Positions 33,000 through 45,963 of a stretch of DNA of 64,000 nucleotides are shown here, in pieces (position 1 is the first letter of the stretch; each line of letters starts with the position of its first letter). The DNA is from Adiantum capillus-veneris (lineage: Eukaryota; Streptophyta; Polypodiopsida; Polypodiales; Pteridaceae): NCBI GenBank assembly GCA_014529385.2, contig CM043948.1, forward strand, positions 21,205,951 through 21,269,950, read 5' to 3'. The notes under the pieces were generated by a model. That model was not told the DNA's origin and searched no databases. It saw only the letters and a list, made by a program, of their open reading frames with translations. Both the position numbers and the translations under genes were made by a program.

Positions 33000-34087
33000 A
33001 CTCCCAATGATCTATCTTCTATGATAGATGAGTATGCTACTGACCCCGTCTTTAGAGACATAATGTCAACCCTTGCATTGGGGAAGAAAGAATAACCATT
33101 CACTTTGTAGGATGGTTATCTTATCCATGGCAATAGGCTATGTGTTACCCACTCCCTTCGTGACAAAGTCATGTATGAATCCCATGCTCCCCCTATGCGG
33201 GAAAAAGAGGCATTCAACCTACTCTTTGAGGAGTAGAGGCATACTTCTATTGAAGTGCCATGAAAGTAGACATACAAGAGTATGTTTCAAAATATGTGGT
33301 ATGCCAAAAGACCAAGTATGATAGAGGGAAGAAACCTGGGCTACTGAAGCCTTTGCAAATCCCTAACTCACTATGGATTTTATCTTTGGGTAACCCAAGT
33401 CTATCCATGGGAATACGGGAATATGGACAATAGTTGACAGGTTTAGCAATCAAGTACACTTTATTCCTGTCAAAAAGACCATTAAGAAACACCAAATGGC
33501 AACCCTCTTCATATCTCAAATTTTCAAACACCATGGATTGCCAACATCCATCGTGTCAGATAATCCTAGAATGACCATTAATTTTTGGAAAGGTCTCTTT
33601 GAAAATCTAGGTACAAGATTGAATTTCTCTTTGGCCTATCACCCACAAACGGATGGCCAAAGTGAGATAGCCAATCTTATGATTCTTGATCTACTAAAGA
33701 CTTATGTTACAAAAGTAGATCGATTCTCACAATGGGAGAAGTACTCACCCCTTGTAGAGTATGTGTACAATAAAATTGTCCATACTACTATGGGAAAGGC
33801 ACCTTTTGAGATCATAGAGGGAAGACCTAAAAGTCCCTTGCTACTTAAAGTACATGGGAAGATCCTCGTTGTTGAGGAGTATAGCTGTGACCTACAAGAA
33901 TATTCCCAAAAGATTAAGGAGGCTATATCCATCTCTCAACAAAGGCAAAAGGTTGTTGTTGATGAGCACAGAAGGGCCTTAACATTCAAACAAAATGATT
34001 GGGTCTTAATTAAGTTTACCAAGGCTCGATTGAGGCAAACAATAGGCAAAAATTCTATTGGCCATCAGAAGTCTTATGCTAAACTAG
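33000..34087 (+). pseudogene. chromovirus integrase, 5' part, split by insertion (element E)
   Basis: DGYLIHGNRLCVTHSLRD marks the region before the zinc finger. MDFIFG (about 33,374), IVSDNPRMT (33,553) and YHPQTDGQSEIAN (33,640) supply the three catalytic acidic residues of the DDE core. The frame 33,496-34,087 is open through DEHRRALTFKQNDWVLIKFT. It is interrupted after codons for SYAKL by the Tat-lineage element and resumes at 45,964 with AKRYYGP in the same frame. Confidence 0.9.
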
Positions 34088-34472
34088 TGACGGCTGCCGG
34101 TTTTCAAAACTGCAACTGTGAGAACCAAACCCCAAGAAGGGGAGAGCTTATTACCAAGGAAAAAAACGATAAAAAACATTATTTTTAACATTCATCTGAA
34201 CTCAATGCACAACGTTCTCTCATAGTCACCACCCCTCTAGGCTTAACCACTGGCGGGACGGCACTAATTTGGCCACATCTCTCCATTACCGCCAGAAGAC
34301 AAAGCCCTCTCTCTCCCTCTTGCTCGGCTCCACCAACTCTCTCTCTCTCTCACTTACCCTGCCTCTGCATCGCCTGGCCCAATGGGCGCATAAAAGAAAC
34401 ACTACCACCGTCTATATTCCCTAGCGGGCCGCCACACTTTTGTAAAGTTCTCTATCTCTCTTTCATTATTCA

Positions 34473-34543
<71 letters not shown>

Positions 34544-35121
34544 CTCGACCATACCCCTACCTAGTTGGCCGCCATACCTCACCCCTCCCTCTTCCCTCTC
34601 GTCCACACCCCCTTGACTTCACTCTCCCCTCCATCTCTCCCCTCTTTTTTTCTTCCCACTGGTGGACCACCGCTCTCTCTCTTCCCCTCCCTCAATTAGC
34701 TCACTCTCTCCCTCTCTAAGTAAGCGGCCTTGCAGGGATGGAATACAATATCTCTCTCTCTCTCTCATTTTCCCTACACATCTCCTTCCTCCCTCTTCCC
34801 CTCTCTCCCCTCTCGGCCATCTAAAAATCCCTCTCTCTCCCTCGCTCTCTATGGAGACCACAACCCATGCGGGCGCGAGAAACTCTCTCTCCCTCTACAA
34901 CCACAGACACACACCCTTACACTCTCACCCACACACCTGGCCACTCTTCATCTGCACCCCACCCATCGTGTTGACCTTACCCCCCCTTCCCTTGATCCCT
35001 GTAGGCACATTGGTGCGAGCTTCCTCTCTCTCTCCTTCTCTCTCTCGCTCTCGGTTCAAGCCCACGTGAGCGCAACCAGTTTATAGGACCGCACTCTCTC
35101 TCTCTTACCCACACACCCAAT

Positions 35122-35153
<32 letters not shown>

Positions 35154-35406
35154 CCTCACACACTCACCTTCCCTTGCGAGCTCTCACTCTCTGTCTCGTT
35201 TTCTCTCCCGCTCGCTCTCTGTGTCGAGCAGCTTGCAGGCGCATCCAATTCACAAAACCACTTTCTCTCTCTCTCTTAAACACACACACACTCACTACAC
35301 ACACACACACTCCCTTCCCACATACAACACCCAAGCTCCCTCTCTCTCTCCCATTCTCGTCCTCCCGTTCCCTGCAGAGCAAGAAAATAAAAACAAAATT
35401 AAACAA

Positions 35407-35408
<2 letters not shown>

Positions 35409-35465
<57 letters not shown>
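35409..35465. repeat. (TA)n microsatellite in the 5' LTR
   Basis: About 57 nt of TA; the 3' LTR has only a short interrupted version near 44,735-44,750, so it expanded after insertion. Confidence 0.9.
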
Positions 35466-35466
<1 letters not shown>

Positions 35467-36456
35467 CTATATACTCCCTCGCTCCCACACTCGGAGACAC
35501 CCGCACGACATGGCACACACTCACATATATACACTCACGTCTACACACTCACACACATACAACAAGTACATGGCATGCGCACCCACACAATCAAACAACA
35601 CACACGCATATACGCACACACTATAAAAAAATAAAATAAAAAAAAGAACACGAAGGAGATCGACGCTGGCCAGAGAAAAGTAGATGGCCAAGTCGTGCGC
35701 CGCCGACACCGAAACAAGAAAAGACGCCGAAGGCATGCCCCGGACGACCCCGAAAATGACGAATGTGCTACATTGACGCACCAGCTAGGATTCCATTCAT
35801 CGGCATCACATCCACAACACCCTCTTCAATAAAACCTGTAGGTTGTTATCATTTTTCCCAGTTTTACACCAAATCTTGTAAAAATCCCAATTTGTAAATT
35901 ATCACCTCTCTCTAGGTGATGGCCACAAAGGCCCTAGGAGTTTTCCTTTATAATATTTCCCAAGACAAAGCAAGGTTCAACCATGCAGGACCCACCACCT
36001 TGCTTTGTCTCCCCTGATTAGAACCCCTAAATTTGATTACCCTAATCTACAACAGCCAGCACCTATGAAAAGGCACTAAGAGGTCACTATCGGGGGGGGG
36101 GGTGCAGTCTCATCAGAGGTCATCACTTGGTAGTATTTTGGTGGGAGGGATTGGAAACATTTGCATCATGAGAGAGGGGACTTAGTGTAGTGATTTTCTT
36201 TGGGAAACTTGCACTATGTAAAGAATTTATGTCTACATGTCGACTCTGATGGTCGACACACAAAAACTCATGTTAGTAAGGTCTCCCTGTCCCGTGAGTC
36301 ATCTCTAGAGAATGCACTAATAGGATCACTATATCTCCCTCTATCCCTCTATCACCACGATTGCCACCTTGCCGGAAATAAGGTTGCTGTAAATATTCCA
36401 AGAAAATAGTTCTCCTCACATCCCGAGGGTTTTCATCACCTGTCATATTCTCTTTC

Positions 36457-36460
<4 letters not shown>

Positions 36461-36535
<75 letters not shown>
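36461..36535. repeat. (CT)n microsatellite near the 5' LTR end
   Basis: 75 nt of CT, matched by 71 nt at the same place in the 3' LTR (45,726-45,796), so it pre-dates insertion. Confidence 0.9.
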
Positions 36536-36538
<3 letters not shown>

Positions 36539-36700
36539 GTGTAGAGTCTATGATATTTCCAATCACTGTTGTCTGCATCCTAGCCGCTCAAAGCTAGGTG
36601 GTGCCCCCCGTTCGCTTCACCGTGGCCGGCTCGTGGCGTGCATCGGCTTCTGGCGTTTTCAAGGCCGTCAGGGTCCGTTTCGTGCTTTGCGCTCATCATT

Positions 36701-36720
36701 TGGTGACCCCACTGAGGAGG
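36701..36720 (+). promoter_or_regulatory. primer-binding site of element F
   Basis: TGGTGACCCCACTGAGGAGG starts two bases after the LTR end. It resembles the TGGCGACTCC-type sites of Tat/Ogre elements, which I recall as tRNA-Arg-primed. A near-identical TGGTGCCCCCATTGAGGA occurs on the minus strand at 59,134-59,117. Confidence 0.75.
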
Positions 36721-36773
36721 GATTCTCGGAAACCTTCAATTTACAATGCTGAAAACAACGCACATCATCAATC

Positions 36774-37946
36774 ATGGATGAATGGCTGAAAGAATTCTCC
36801 AATTGGAGAACGAAAGAGGAGGAGACTAAAGAGGCACTAACCGCCTTCAATATTCAAGAGGTAAGCTCCCCATCTCGTGTTGCTCGTTATCACCGCAAAT
36901 TGAGAGCATCAGGTGGGAAGTCTATGAATTTCCATCACTGCTATCAACCAAAGCACACTGTCAATGAGTGCCATCAACAAAGGTGGCGAAGGGGCTGAAA
37001 TCATCTACATCGACATTCACCCCACGAGGAGGTCGTCCATATCAAGGGAGGAAAGAAAATGGTAAGGCCTCTCTTTCCTAAGGAAACTGCAAGCAAAGGT
37101 ATAATCTCTACTCCAAAGTGGCCAAAAGGGGATGCTCGAGACAAAGGTAAGTAAGGGCTAAGCTAGTCTGGAAACACATGACCCCAAAGGAAGAAGCATC
37201 TGGCCACGTGAGTGCTTCAAGTTTGAAAAGTCGGTTTGTACCCAGTTTGCTAAAAAGAAGGTCATCCACGGCTAAGCGGCGGAAGGTCGCCTATCGATCT
37301 CCATGAAACATGAGAGTACTACCAGTCCATTTTGACAACCTTGAAGCATAAGTGGTAAGAAGGTTTCCATGCCCTAAGGAGGAGTGGTTCGGCTATTGCT
37401 CTCGCTGTTTTGGAGGACGGGTAGAGGGTCTTCCTCCTCTCCCCGTACAAATCATCCTGAAGAAGCTCTCCACCACGGTTGAAACCCAGTGGGATGGAGA
37501 CGAGTTATAGTTGAATGGAGTGGAGTTGATGCAACACGCTGACTATAGTAATTACCTGCAGCTGCTGCTAGCTAAAAGGCTAAGAGTAGTCAGATGCGTC
37601 GTCATCACCCCGTACGTGCTGAGCGATGAAGGAAAAGTGGAGCCGATGAAAGGCGCGATGACCTCCTTTGGATGTACCGACTCATCAACGCCAGCACGGT
37701 AAGAGTATAAGTAAGTGCTCCACCCTCTGTGCATGATGGAAAACGGGCCAACAACGTTCCCATTTAGATTTCTGCAGCACATGTATGTGAATATTTATGA
37801 AGATAGAAAAATCTTCTATCAACAGAAGATTGTGTAGCTATTTGGTGCTGCGGTGCTAGGAGAAATCCTTAGCTCCCTAAACCCTATCATTCTCCCCATA
37901 TTGGATTACCACCACTCCTTCAATGTTTCCATCTTTACCCTGTTTT
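36774..37946 (+). pseudogene. ORF1 upstream of gag (element F), unknown function
   Basis: Starts MDEWLKEFSNWRTKEEETKE at 36,774. The first frame includes FHHCYQPKHTVNEC, spaced like a CCHC zinc knuckle whose first Cys is Phe, then stops at 36,996. Later frames give MNGVELMQHADYSNYLQLLL (37,511) and YEDRKIFYQQKIV (about 37,800), then NPIILPILDYHHSFNVSIF before a stop at about 37,946. That last block recurs before gag in the minus-strand element at 58.6-59.1 kb. Ogre-type elements also have an ORF1 of unknown role here. At least four lesions. Confidence 0.65.
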
Positions 37947-38007
37947 AATCTATCCACCCAACCCTGTAAAAAGCCGCTAAAAGTTTGTAATTTCCTGAGT
38001 TACAACC

Positions 38008-38960
38008 ATGGCAAGTGTTTCTTTCCCCACATTCAGTGGAAAGAAGGGAAAAGACATCACCACCGACTTTCTGGATGATTTCGACATCGCTTGTGTGGTT
38101 TCCAACAAGGATGATGACGCCTCACGGGGCTACTAATTTTTCCTCTACTGATGAAAGTAGAGGCCAAGTCTTGGTACAATGCTTTTCCCCAAGATACAAA
38201 AAATGCATGGGATATACTACGTGCTGCCTTTGTGAAGAGGTTTGGTGGAGGCACAACCTCAGAAAAGTTATGGCAACTGTTGACGGAATTAAAGCAGGGA
38301 GGTCTGCTAGAGTATGCCACTTACGAGTCCAAGTTTGTGGATTTGTGGGAGCGATGGGTTGCCTCACTGGAGGAAGGTGAAGGAGTGCCTAATTTCTTGA
38401 AAAAAGACCATTTCATTGCTTGGTTTGTGGTCGCCGTTGAATAAGAAGGTGAAGGGGAGGTTCCCTGCAATATATGAGTTGGCAGTGGAAGTAGCCCGCC
38501 TTAAAGACAAGAATTTTTGCATGCAATCAAGAGTCAATGAGTGAGAGGAATCTACCTGAGTCCAACTAACCCCAGTGACTACAAGAGCCATTCATAGAGC
38601 CCAACCACAAGAGGCATCACAAGAGCAGTAAGACCTACTCGCATCACTACCCAGCTCCAGAGTTTATTCGTGCATCTGGTGCAGCAAGGGCATGCACCTG
38701 TCAGAAATCCAGAATAAGGGAGAGGACAACGAAGGTAAAACCAAGAGTACCGCTGCTATAATTGCAAGGAAGACGGCCATGGCATGTACTACTGCCCACA
38801 TCCAAGAAGACAGAATTTCAATAGAGGAGGAAGACAGAATCATATCTCTCCACCAAGGGCAATACCACCACAAGCCAGGCAACCAAGGCCGATTCCACCG
38901 GTCCAAATCCTTCGTCCACTTGTACAACAACCACCACCACAACCTCTATTCCACCGCTAC
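38008..38960 (+). pseudogene. gag of element F
   Basis: Starts at ATG 38,008 (MASVSFPTFSGKKGKDITTD). After a stop near 38,136 and a frame change, 38,151-38,444 carries KVEAKSWYNAFPQDTKNAWD, RAAFVKRFGGGTTSEKLWQL and FVDLWERWVASLEEGEGVPN, the capsid-domain blocks. From 38,692 the nucleocapsid region is scrambled: frames are H/P/Q-rich and no intact knuckle is seen. The capsid part resembles the minus-strand gag at 57.8-58.5 kb. Confidence 0.8.
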
Positions 38961-38986
38961 CCCCACCACCTGCTGTAAACCAAGCG

Positions 38987-39915
38987 GTGAGTGTTATTAG
39001 CTTGGAAGCTAAAGGGAAGGCAAAGGTAGAAGAACGAGTTCGAGAGAAGCACGAAGGGAAAGAAAAAGTAGACAAAGTGTATGCCATGGGAGTGAAGCAT
39101 GCCAGGCACGAAGAAGCCTCTCAAAAAGAAGAGAAAATGAAAGGAAAAGGTGAGTCTAGCAAGCAGGCATCTAAGCCTCGACGGAAGATCGACATTGTGG
39201 ATTTTTCACTAGGTGAGTATGCTAAACCATATGACTTAGTTCACGATGTATTGATGCAGGGCCCGAAGATAACTTGGCCCCAATTGATCCATCTTGCACC
39301 AAGGATTAGGAGGAAATGGACGAAGATGGTAAATACAAGAAGATCAAGACCAAGGATAGCTAAGGCTATCTCTGGGAGGGAGCTTGACGACATCCTACCA
39401 ACCATAGATGCCCACATCAAGGGGCAACGTATCTCAAATGTCTACATAGATGGTGGCACATAGATATGCGTCATGAGTGAAAATATGATGCACCATCTAG
39501 GCCTACAGGTGAGTAGGCCGACACCTGTCGAGCCAAAATGGAAAATAACGTAAGAGTGAAATGCGTAGGCATTGTGAATGCGGTCAAAGTAAAGGCATTC
39601 AATACAGAAGTGGAAGTAGACATTTTTGTCATGCCACACAAAGGGGAGGGCTACCCTATCATTCTTGGAAGACCTTGGCTCATGGCTATGGAAGCCAAGT
39701 AAGACTGGAGTACAGGAATGACTCAGATGAAGGACACTAAAGGGAAGTCCATATTCTACGACATGAGGACTGGGAAGCAGCGCAACATGATCTTGGAGGC
39801 TTCAGAAGATGAGTCCACCAGTGACTATTTGTCCACCTTAGGAGAAGAGACAACAACAACTGAAGAAAGTGACAGTAGCATCAAAGTGATGGGGGTCATC
39901 CTTAAAGACCGATAA
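38987..39915 (+). pseudogene. gag-protease linker and aspartic protease (element F)
   Basis: 38,987-39,463 is a K/E-rich linker that runs into the protease N-terminus: ISGRELDDILPTIDAHIKGQ, then VYIDGGT, the D-S/T-G site. After a stop and shift, VDIFVMPHKGEGYPIILGRP (about 39,615-39,680) is the C-terminal retropepsin block. 39,718-39,915 is the acidic linker (EASEDESTSDYLSTLGEETT) before RT. Two stops break the protease. Confidence 0.8.
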
Positions 39916-40174
39916 ATATTGACACAATTTGAAGCACCACCGACAAACCAAGAGGGTCCATCAAGTACGCAATCCTTAGAGGATACAAGTAAGTTACATT
40001 GGATGCTCTCCAATGAGTTAACCGGTGAAGAGAGGAAGGAATATGTCTCCATGCTAAGTAACTTCACCACATTGTTCATTGATAGTTATGATAAGATCAC
40101 AGGAATCATAGTAGTACAACACCACATAAGACTCAAGGAAGGAAGTAAACCCGTAGTGCAAAAGCTCAGAAGAC

Positions 40175-41400
40175 TTGGCCCTAATCCAACAAGAGGCACT
40201 ACTCAAAGAAGTGAGGAATTTGCTACAGGCAGGTTTCATTTACCACGTCAAAGACTCAGAATGGGTCTCTTCAGTAGTAGTCACACCAAAGAAGAATAGC
40301 AAGTGGAGAGTCTGTGTGGACTTTAAACCTCTCAATGCAGCCACAAAGAGGGATCACTTTCTCGTCCCATTCCAAGATGAAATTCTCAATGAAGTGGCAG
40401 GTCATGAGCGCTACACTATATGTGATGGCTACTCAGGATACTTTCAAATTAGTATTGCAGAAGAAGACCAAAAAAAGACAACTTTCATAACACCTTGGGG
40501 ATGCTTTGCTTACAGAGTGATGCCTTTTGGCCTCACCAACGCTTCGGCCACATTCCAGTGCTATGTAACTTTTGTCTTCCAACCATAATTTGGAACATCA
40601 ATACGACTCTTCATAGATGATTTTTGCATCTATAGTTCACGCTCCCTTCATTTGAGCAAAGTCTATGATGGCCTGACCAGGCTGCAAACCGCAGGTGGCC
40701 AGCTCAACGTGGATAAGTGTCACATTGGTGAAAGCAAAGTCACTCTCGTTGGACATGTAATTTCAGCAAAAGGGATTGAGGTTGACCCTAGCAAGATTCA
40801 AGCTTTGTTATCTTTGTCATCACCCACCACAGCTAAGCAGCTGGTCTCTTTCCTTCCGAAGGTAAGATACTTAAGCAGGTTCATTCACTTGCTATCTCAA
40901 GTGGTTCTCCCTCTACAAAAAGTCACCCAGAGGGATGTCTTCTCATGGAGTGAAGAAAATGAGCAGCAATTTACCGAGGTGAAGCAAATCCTAGCCACGC
41001 TTCCCACCATTTCACCCCCCAGATGGGACGAGCCATTTTATGTGAACCCCAGTGTAGGAAGTGATACACTTGGAGCCTTACTAATTCAAGAGGACCGCCA
41101 AACTTCTTTCATGTGTCCTCTCTACTTCTCTAGTCGTGTCATGACCCAATTAGAAAAGGGATTCACCACAGTAGAGCACATGGTGCTTGCACCAATGTTT
41201 TCTACTACAAAGTTCCGCTCTTATCTATTGCCTAGACCCTTTGTAATTTTGACAATGGAGGAGGTTTTTCCGTATGTAATGTGACACATGGATGTCTCAT
41301 CTAGGATCTCTAAATGGCTGGTTAGATTACAAGAGTTTGACTACACCATGCAAGTAGAAAAATCCACGAGGGCTAGTCTAGCAGGTATTCTTACTCATCA
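40175..41400 (+). pseudogene. reverse transcriptase and first RNase H (element F)
   Basis: RT blocks in order: NLLQAGFIYHVKDSEWVSSV, WRVCVDFKPLNAATKRDHF, YTICDGYSGYFQISIAEEDQ, YRVMPFGLTNASATFQ, then LFIDDFCIYS, where FIDD stands at the YXDD site. 40,652-41,284 holds the connection domain (VTLVGHVISAKGIEVDPSKI) and RNase H (EPFYVNPSVGSDTLGALLIQ; YFSSRVMTQLEKGFTTVE). The first RNase H Asp position reads Asn (YVNPS), which would disable it. Stops near 40,590 and 41,284. Confidence 0.9.
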
Positions 41401-41449
41401 CCACTATGGGAAGAAGCTGGAGGTCAACACCGAAGCAAAAGGAGAGACA

Positions 41450-41935
41450 CCAATGGTAGAAAGTCCTAAGCTAGAAAGAGCTCACTCCCTTTTCTTTGAC
41501 AGAGCACACAAGAGAACAGTGGACCAGTCTGCAATTGGCATCATCATTTTTAATGAGCAACAGAAAAGGGTATTCTCCATCAGGTAGCTGTTACACTCTC
41601 ACTCCAACAATGAAGCAGAGTATGTAGCTTTAATTCTTGGGTTAGAACAGTGTATTTTGCAAGGGATTCAATGCCTAAATGTGTTTGGTGATGCTCTGTT
41701 TTTTATAAAGCAGATAAACGGCACTTGGGTTTGTGGAATTCAGGTTTTACTTGGTCAACTACGCCAAGTTAAGGATCTTTTAAGAAATTTTGAAGCAGTG
41801 CAATTATTTCATGTCCCCAGGATAGAAAATCAGGAAGCAGATGCTCTAGCCAAGGAAAGAATACAAGACATTCCCATAGGAGCAATCAAACTAAAACTAC
41901 CCCTCTTTCAAGGTAGTGATGCTATGCATAATATT
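41450..41935 (+). pseudogene. second, archaeal-type RNase H (element F)
   Basis: 41,480-41,587 reads ERAHSLFFDRAHKRTVDQSA and GIIIFNEQQKRVFSI. After a stop at 41,585 come SNNEAEYVALILGLEQCILQ and NVFGDALFFIKQINGTW, then FHVPRIENQEADALAKE. FFD, NEAEY, FGDA and ENQEADALA match the D-E-D-D catalytic layout of the archaeal-type RNase H, which among plant retroelements is typical of the Tat lineage. One stop splits it; catalytic acids are readable. Confidence 0.9.
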
Positions 41936-43258
41936 ATCAGCTTCTTAGACACAGGAGAATGGCCGGAAGCATCCACTAAGGGCCAGAAACAGTGGCTAGT
42001 AAGGAAGGCTACAAGATACCGCCTTGTAAACGACCACTTGTATTGTAAAGGCAAGGATCAGATTCTCACGCAAGTACCAACCTCCAGTGAGATCACGGAG
42101 GTAATTTCAAGTTTCCATGATGGTGTCTACAGCAATCATTTTGCTTTAGATATCACCAATAGTAGGAAGATTCTACAGGCAGGATACTCTTGGCCTAGAT
42201 TGAACAGGGATGTGCATCACTGGTGTAAAACATGAAAGGCCTGTCAAATGGCCAGTGATTGCACACTAACCTATGAACCACAGAGTCCTATCATCTCATA
42301 CGGTCCGTTTGAGAAATGGGGAAGTAGATGAAATCGGTCCTCTACCAAGGGTCCAATCAGGTAAACTATACATTCTAGTTGGTGTAGACTACATGACCCG
42401 ATGGACGGAAGCAGTAGCCACCATCCACATTATAGCCCAAGAGGTAGCAAAGTTCATATTTGAGCACATTTGTTGCCGTTTTGGCACTCCTTGAGATAAT
42501 ATCTAATAGGGGACCAGGTTTCAAAGGTGATCTAGTGGGAGAATTGATGAAAAAGTTAGGCATTACACGTTGACATTCCACACCATACTATCCACAATGC
42601 AATGGCCTAAGTGGAAAAGGTAAACGGAATGATCTGCAAAATCATCACAAAGCAGGTCAATAACCACACAGGTGACTGGGATAAACATCTCATGGCCGCT
42701 CTACGGGCCTACCGAACGACGTTCTGAACATCATTAGGTTTCACCCCTTTCCATCTAGTTTACGAAAAGGAGGCAATTCTACCCATTGAGGTATAGATAG
42801 CCAGTTTACGAGTCATGGCTAGCCAGTTACAACGCCCAATTGTAAATCTCTGCAACCACATGTTGGATCTGGAAAGTCTCCAAGTAGATAGGGAAGATGC
42901 AATCAATCACTATGCAGTGCAGGCAGAGCCACGCCGGCTCACCTTCAATCAAGGTCTTAAGGAAAAGGGCCTAGAAAAAGGCATGTCAATATTGAGATAT
43001 AACAACAGATTTGACACCAGGAAGGACAAGAAATTTCAACCCAGATGGGAAGGACCATTCATTGTCAAAAGGCACTATGACAACGGCAGTTATAAGTTGA
43101 TGGAAGCAGATGGGAGAATTCACAAGATTAGAGTCAATGGATGGAGGCTAAAGAGGTGTTTCTTTAGGTTTGATCCAAAGTTCATGCTAGATATTCCAGA
43201 AGAGGGAGAACCCTCCAACTCCGCGACTAAAGAATTAGAGGTAAGGCTAGAAGCATGA
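41936..43258 (+). pseudogene. integrase of element F
   Basis: The zinc-finger region reads FHDGVYSNHFALDITNSRKI and CKT*KACQMA, the HHCC finger with a stop between the cysteines. 42,273-42,494 carries GPLPRVQSGKLYILVGVDYM, but the first catalytic Asp context (normally DIxGP) reads DEIGP. The second Asp region falls in the broken 42,495-42,815 stretch. 42,815-43,258 is the open C-terminal domain: RKDKKFQPRWEGPFIVKRHY and DNGSYKLMEADGRIHKIRVN. No chromodomain follows. Confidence 0.85.
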
Positions 43259-43270
43259 ATGTCTCTAGCC

Positions 43271-43282
43271 AGAGGGGAGGGC
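43271..43282 (+). promoter_or_regulatory. polypurine tract of element F
   Basis: AGAGGGGAGGGC lies three bases before the 3' LTR start and after the integrase stop. Confidence 0.85.
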
Positions 43283-43639
43283 TAATAACGACTGATTTTC
43301 AAAATTGCGACCCCGAGAACCAAACCCCAAGAAGGGGAGAGTATATTACCAAGGAAAAAAAACGATAAAAAACAGTTTTGTTTGAACATTCAACACCCCT
43401 CTAGGCTTAACCACTGGCCGGATGCCACCAATTTGGCCACATCTCTCCATTACCGCCAGAAGACAAAGCCCTCTCTCTCCCTCCTGCTCGGCTCTGCCAA
43501 CTCTCTCTCTCACACACTTTACCCTGCCTCTGCATCGCCCGGCCCAATGGGCGCATAAAAAGAAAACTGCCACTGTCTATATTGCCTGGCGGGCCGCCAC
43601 GCTTTTGTAAAATTGTCTCTCTCTCTCTTTCATTATTCA

Positions 43640-43747
<108 letters not shown>

Positions 43748-44258
43748 TCGTCCATACCCCTGCCCAACGGACCGCCATACCTCACCCCTCCCTCTTCCCT
43801 CTCGTCCACACCCCCTTGACTTCACTTTCCCCTCCATCTCACCCCTCTTGTTTCTTCCCACGACGGACGACCGCTCTCTCTCTTCCCCTATCGTCCCCTC
43901 CCTCAATTAGCTCACTCTCTCCCTCTCTGAGTAAGCGTCCCCGCGGCCATGGAATAGAATATCTTAGTCTCTCTCTCTCATTTTGCCTACACACCTCCTT
44001 CCTCCCTCTTCCCCTCTCTCCTCTCTGGGCCATCTACAACTCCCTCTCTCTCCCTCGCTCTCTGTGGAGACCACAGCCCATGAGGGCGATATAAAATCTC
44101 TTTCCCTCTACAACCACACACACACACCCTTACACTCTCACACACACACCTGATCGCCGCTGTTTATCTGCACCCCCCCCCATCCCTTTGACCTTACCCC
44201 CCCCTTCCCTCCCTCCCTGTTGGCCACGCTGGCCCGAGATCCCTCTCTGTCTCTCTCT

Positions 44259-44335
<77 letters not shown>

Positions 44336-45336
44336 CCATACACCCACTACACACACACACAAACTAGCCCGAGCTCCCTCTCTCGCTCCCGGTTCAAGCC
44401 CACGCGGGCACAGCGAGTTCACAGGACCGCACTCTCTCTCTCTTATCCACACACCCACTACACACACACACACACACACTCCCCTTCCCTCACGAGATCT
44501 CACTCTCTCTCTTGTTTTCCCTCCCACTCGCTCTCTATGTCGAGCAGACCGCAGGTGCAGCCAGTTCACAGAACCGCTTTCTCTCTCTTAAACACACACA
44601 CTCACTACACACACCTACACACACACACACACACACACACCCTCCCTTCCCCCATACAACACCCGAGCTCCCTCTCTCTCTCCCATTCTGGTCCTCCCGC
44701 TCTCTGCACTAGGAAACAAAAAAAATAAAATAAATATATATATATATAAAATATAAATAACAATATACTCCCTCATTCCCACACTCACACACAGCCGCTC
44801 TACACGGCACACACTCACATATACACACACACATCTACACACTCACAAATATACAACAAGTACACGGCATGTTCACCCACAGAATCAAACAACACAGACA
44901 CTATAAAAAAATAAAATAAAGTAAAGAACACGAAGGACATCGACACCGAAGAAAAAAAGACGGCCAAGTCGCGCGCCGAAACAAGAAAAGATGGCGAAGG
45001 CATGCCCCAGCCAACCCCGAAAATGACGAATACGCTACATCGAGGCACTAGCTAGGCCGCCATTCACCGGCATCGCATCCACGACGCCCTCTTCAGTAAA
45101 ACCCGTAGGTTGTCATCATTTTTCCTATTTTTAAACCAAATCTTGTGAAAATCTCAATTTGTAAACTATCACCTCTCTCTAGGTGATGGCCACGAAGGCC
45201 CACCAAGGAGTTTTCCTTTATAATATTTCCCAAGACAAAGCAAGGGTCAACCATCCGGGACACACCACCTTCGTTTGTCTCCCCTGATTAGAACCCCTAA
45301 ATCTAATTAGATTACCCTAATCTAAAGCAGCCAGCA

Positions 45337-45349
45337 CCTATAAAAAGGC
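45337..45349 (+). promoter_or_regulatory. TATA box of the element F 3' LTR
   Basis: CCTATAAAAAGGC, matching the plant TATA consensus. It lies within a conserved LTR block; the same block in the 5' LTR has CTATGAAAAGG. Confidence 0.6.
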
Positions 45350-45722
45350 ACTGTGAGGTCACTATCGGGGGGGGGGGGGGGTGCAGTTTCATCAGAGGTC
45401 AACACTTGGTAGTATTTTGGTGGGAGGGATTGGCAACATTTGCATCACGAGAGAGGGGACTTAGTGTAGCAATTTTATTTGGGAAACTTGCACTATGTAA
45501 AGAAGTTATGTCTACATCTCGACTCCAATGGTCGACACACACACACTCATGTTAGCAAGGTCTTCGTGTCAGTGAGTCATCTCTAGAGAACGCACTAGTA
45601 GGCTTACTATCTCTCCGTCTATCTCTCTATCACCAGATTGCCACCTTGTTGGAAATAAGGTTGCTGTAAATATTGCAAGAAAATAGTTCTCCCTCACCAC
45701 TCGAGGGTTTTCATCACCTGTC

Positions 45723-45799
<77 letters not shown>

Positions 45800-45963
45800 C
45801 GGTGTGTAGTGTCTGTGATATTTCCAATCACTATTTTCTGCATCCTAGCCACTCAAAGCTAGGTGGTGCCCCCTATTCGCTTCACCATGGCCAGCTCGCG
45901 GCCTGCATCGGCTCCTAGAGTTTTCGAGGCCGTCGGGGTCCATGTCATGCTTTGTGCTCGTCA

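Larger units (their letters stand above)
34088..36698 (+). repeat. 5' LTR of element F
   Basis: Starts TGACGGCTGCCGG and ends GCTCATCA. It matches the 3' LTR through long collinear blocks, for example CCCCTCTAGGCTTAACCACT and GACAAAGCCCTCTCTCTCCC. It holds microsatellites: (CT) 34,477-34,540, (TA) 35,409-35,465 and (CT) 36,461-36,535. The TATA box position reads CTATGAAAAGG (36,063-36,073), a one-base loss relative to the 3' LTR. Length 2,611 bp. Confidence 0.9.

Noticed and set aside
34662-35086. Long Ser/Leu/Pro-rich frames in the element F LTRs
   Set aside because: They are translations of CT-rich microsatellites inside an LTR; no start context or domain.
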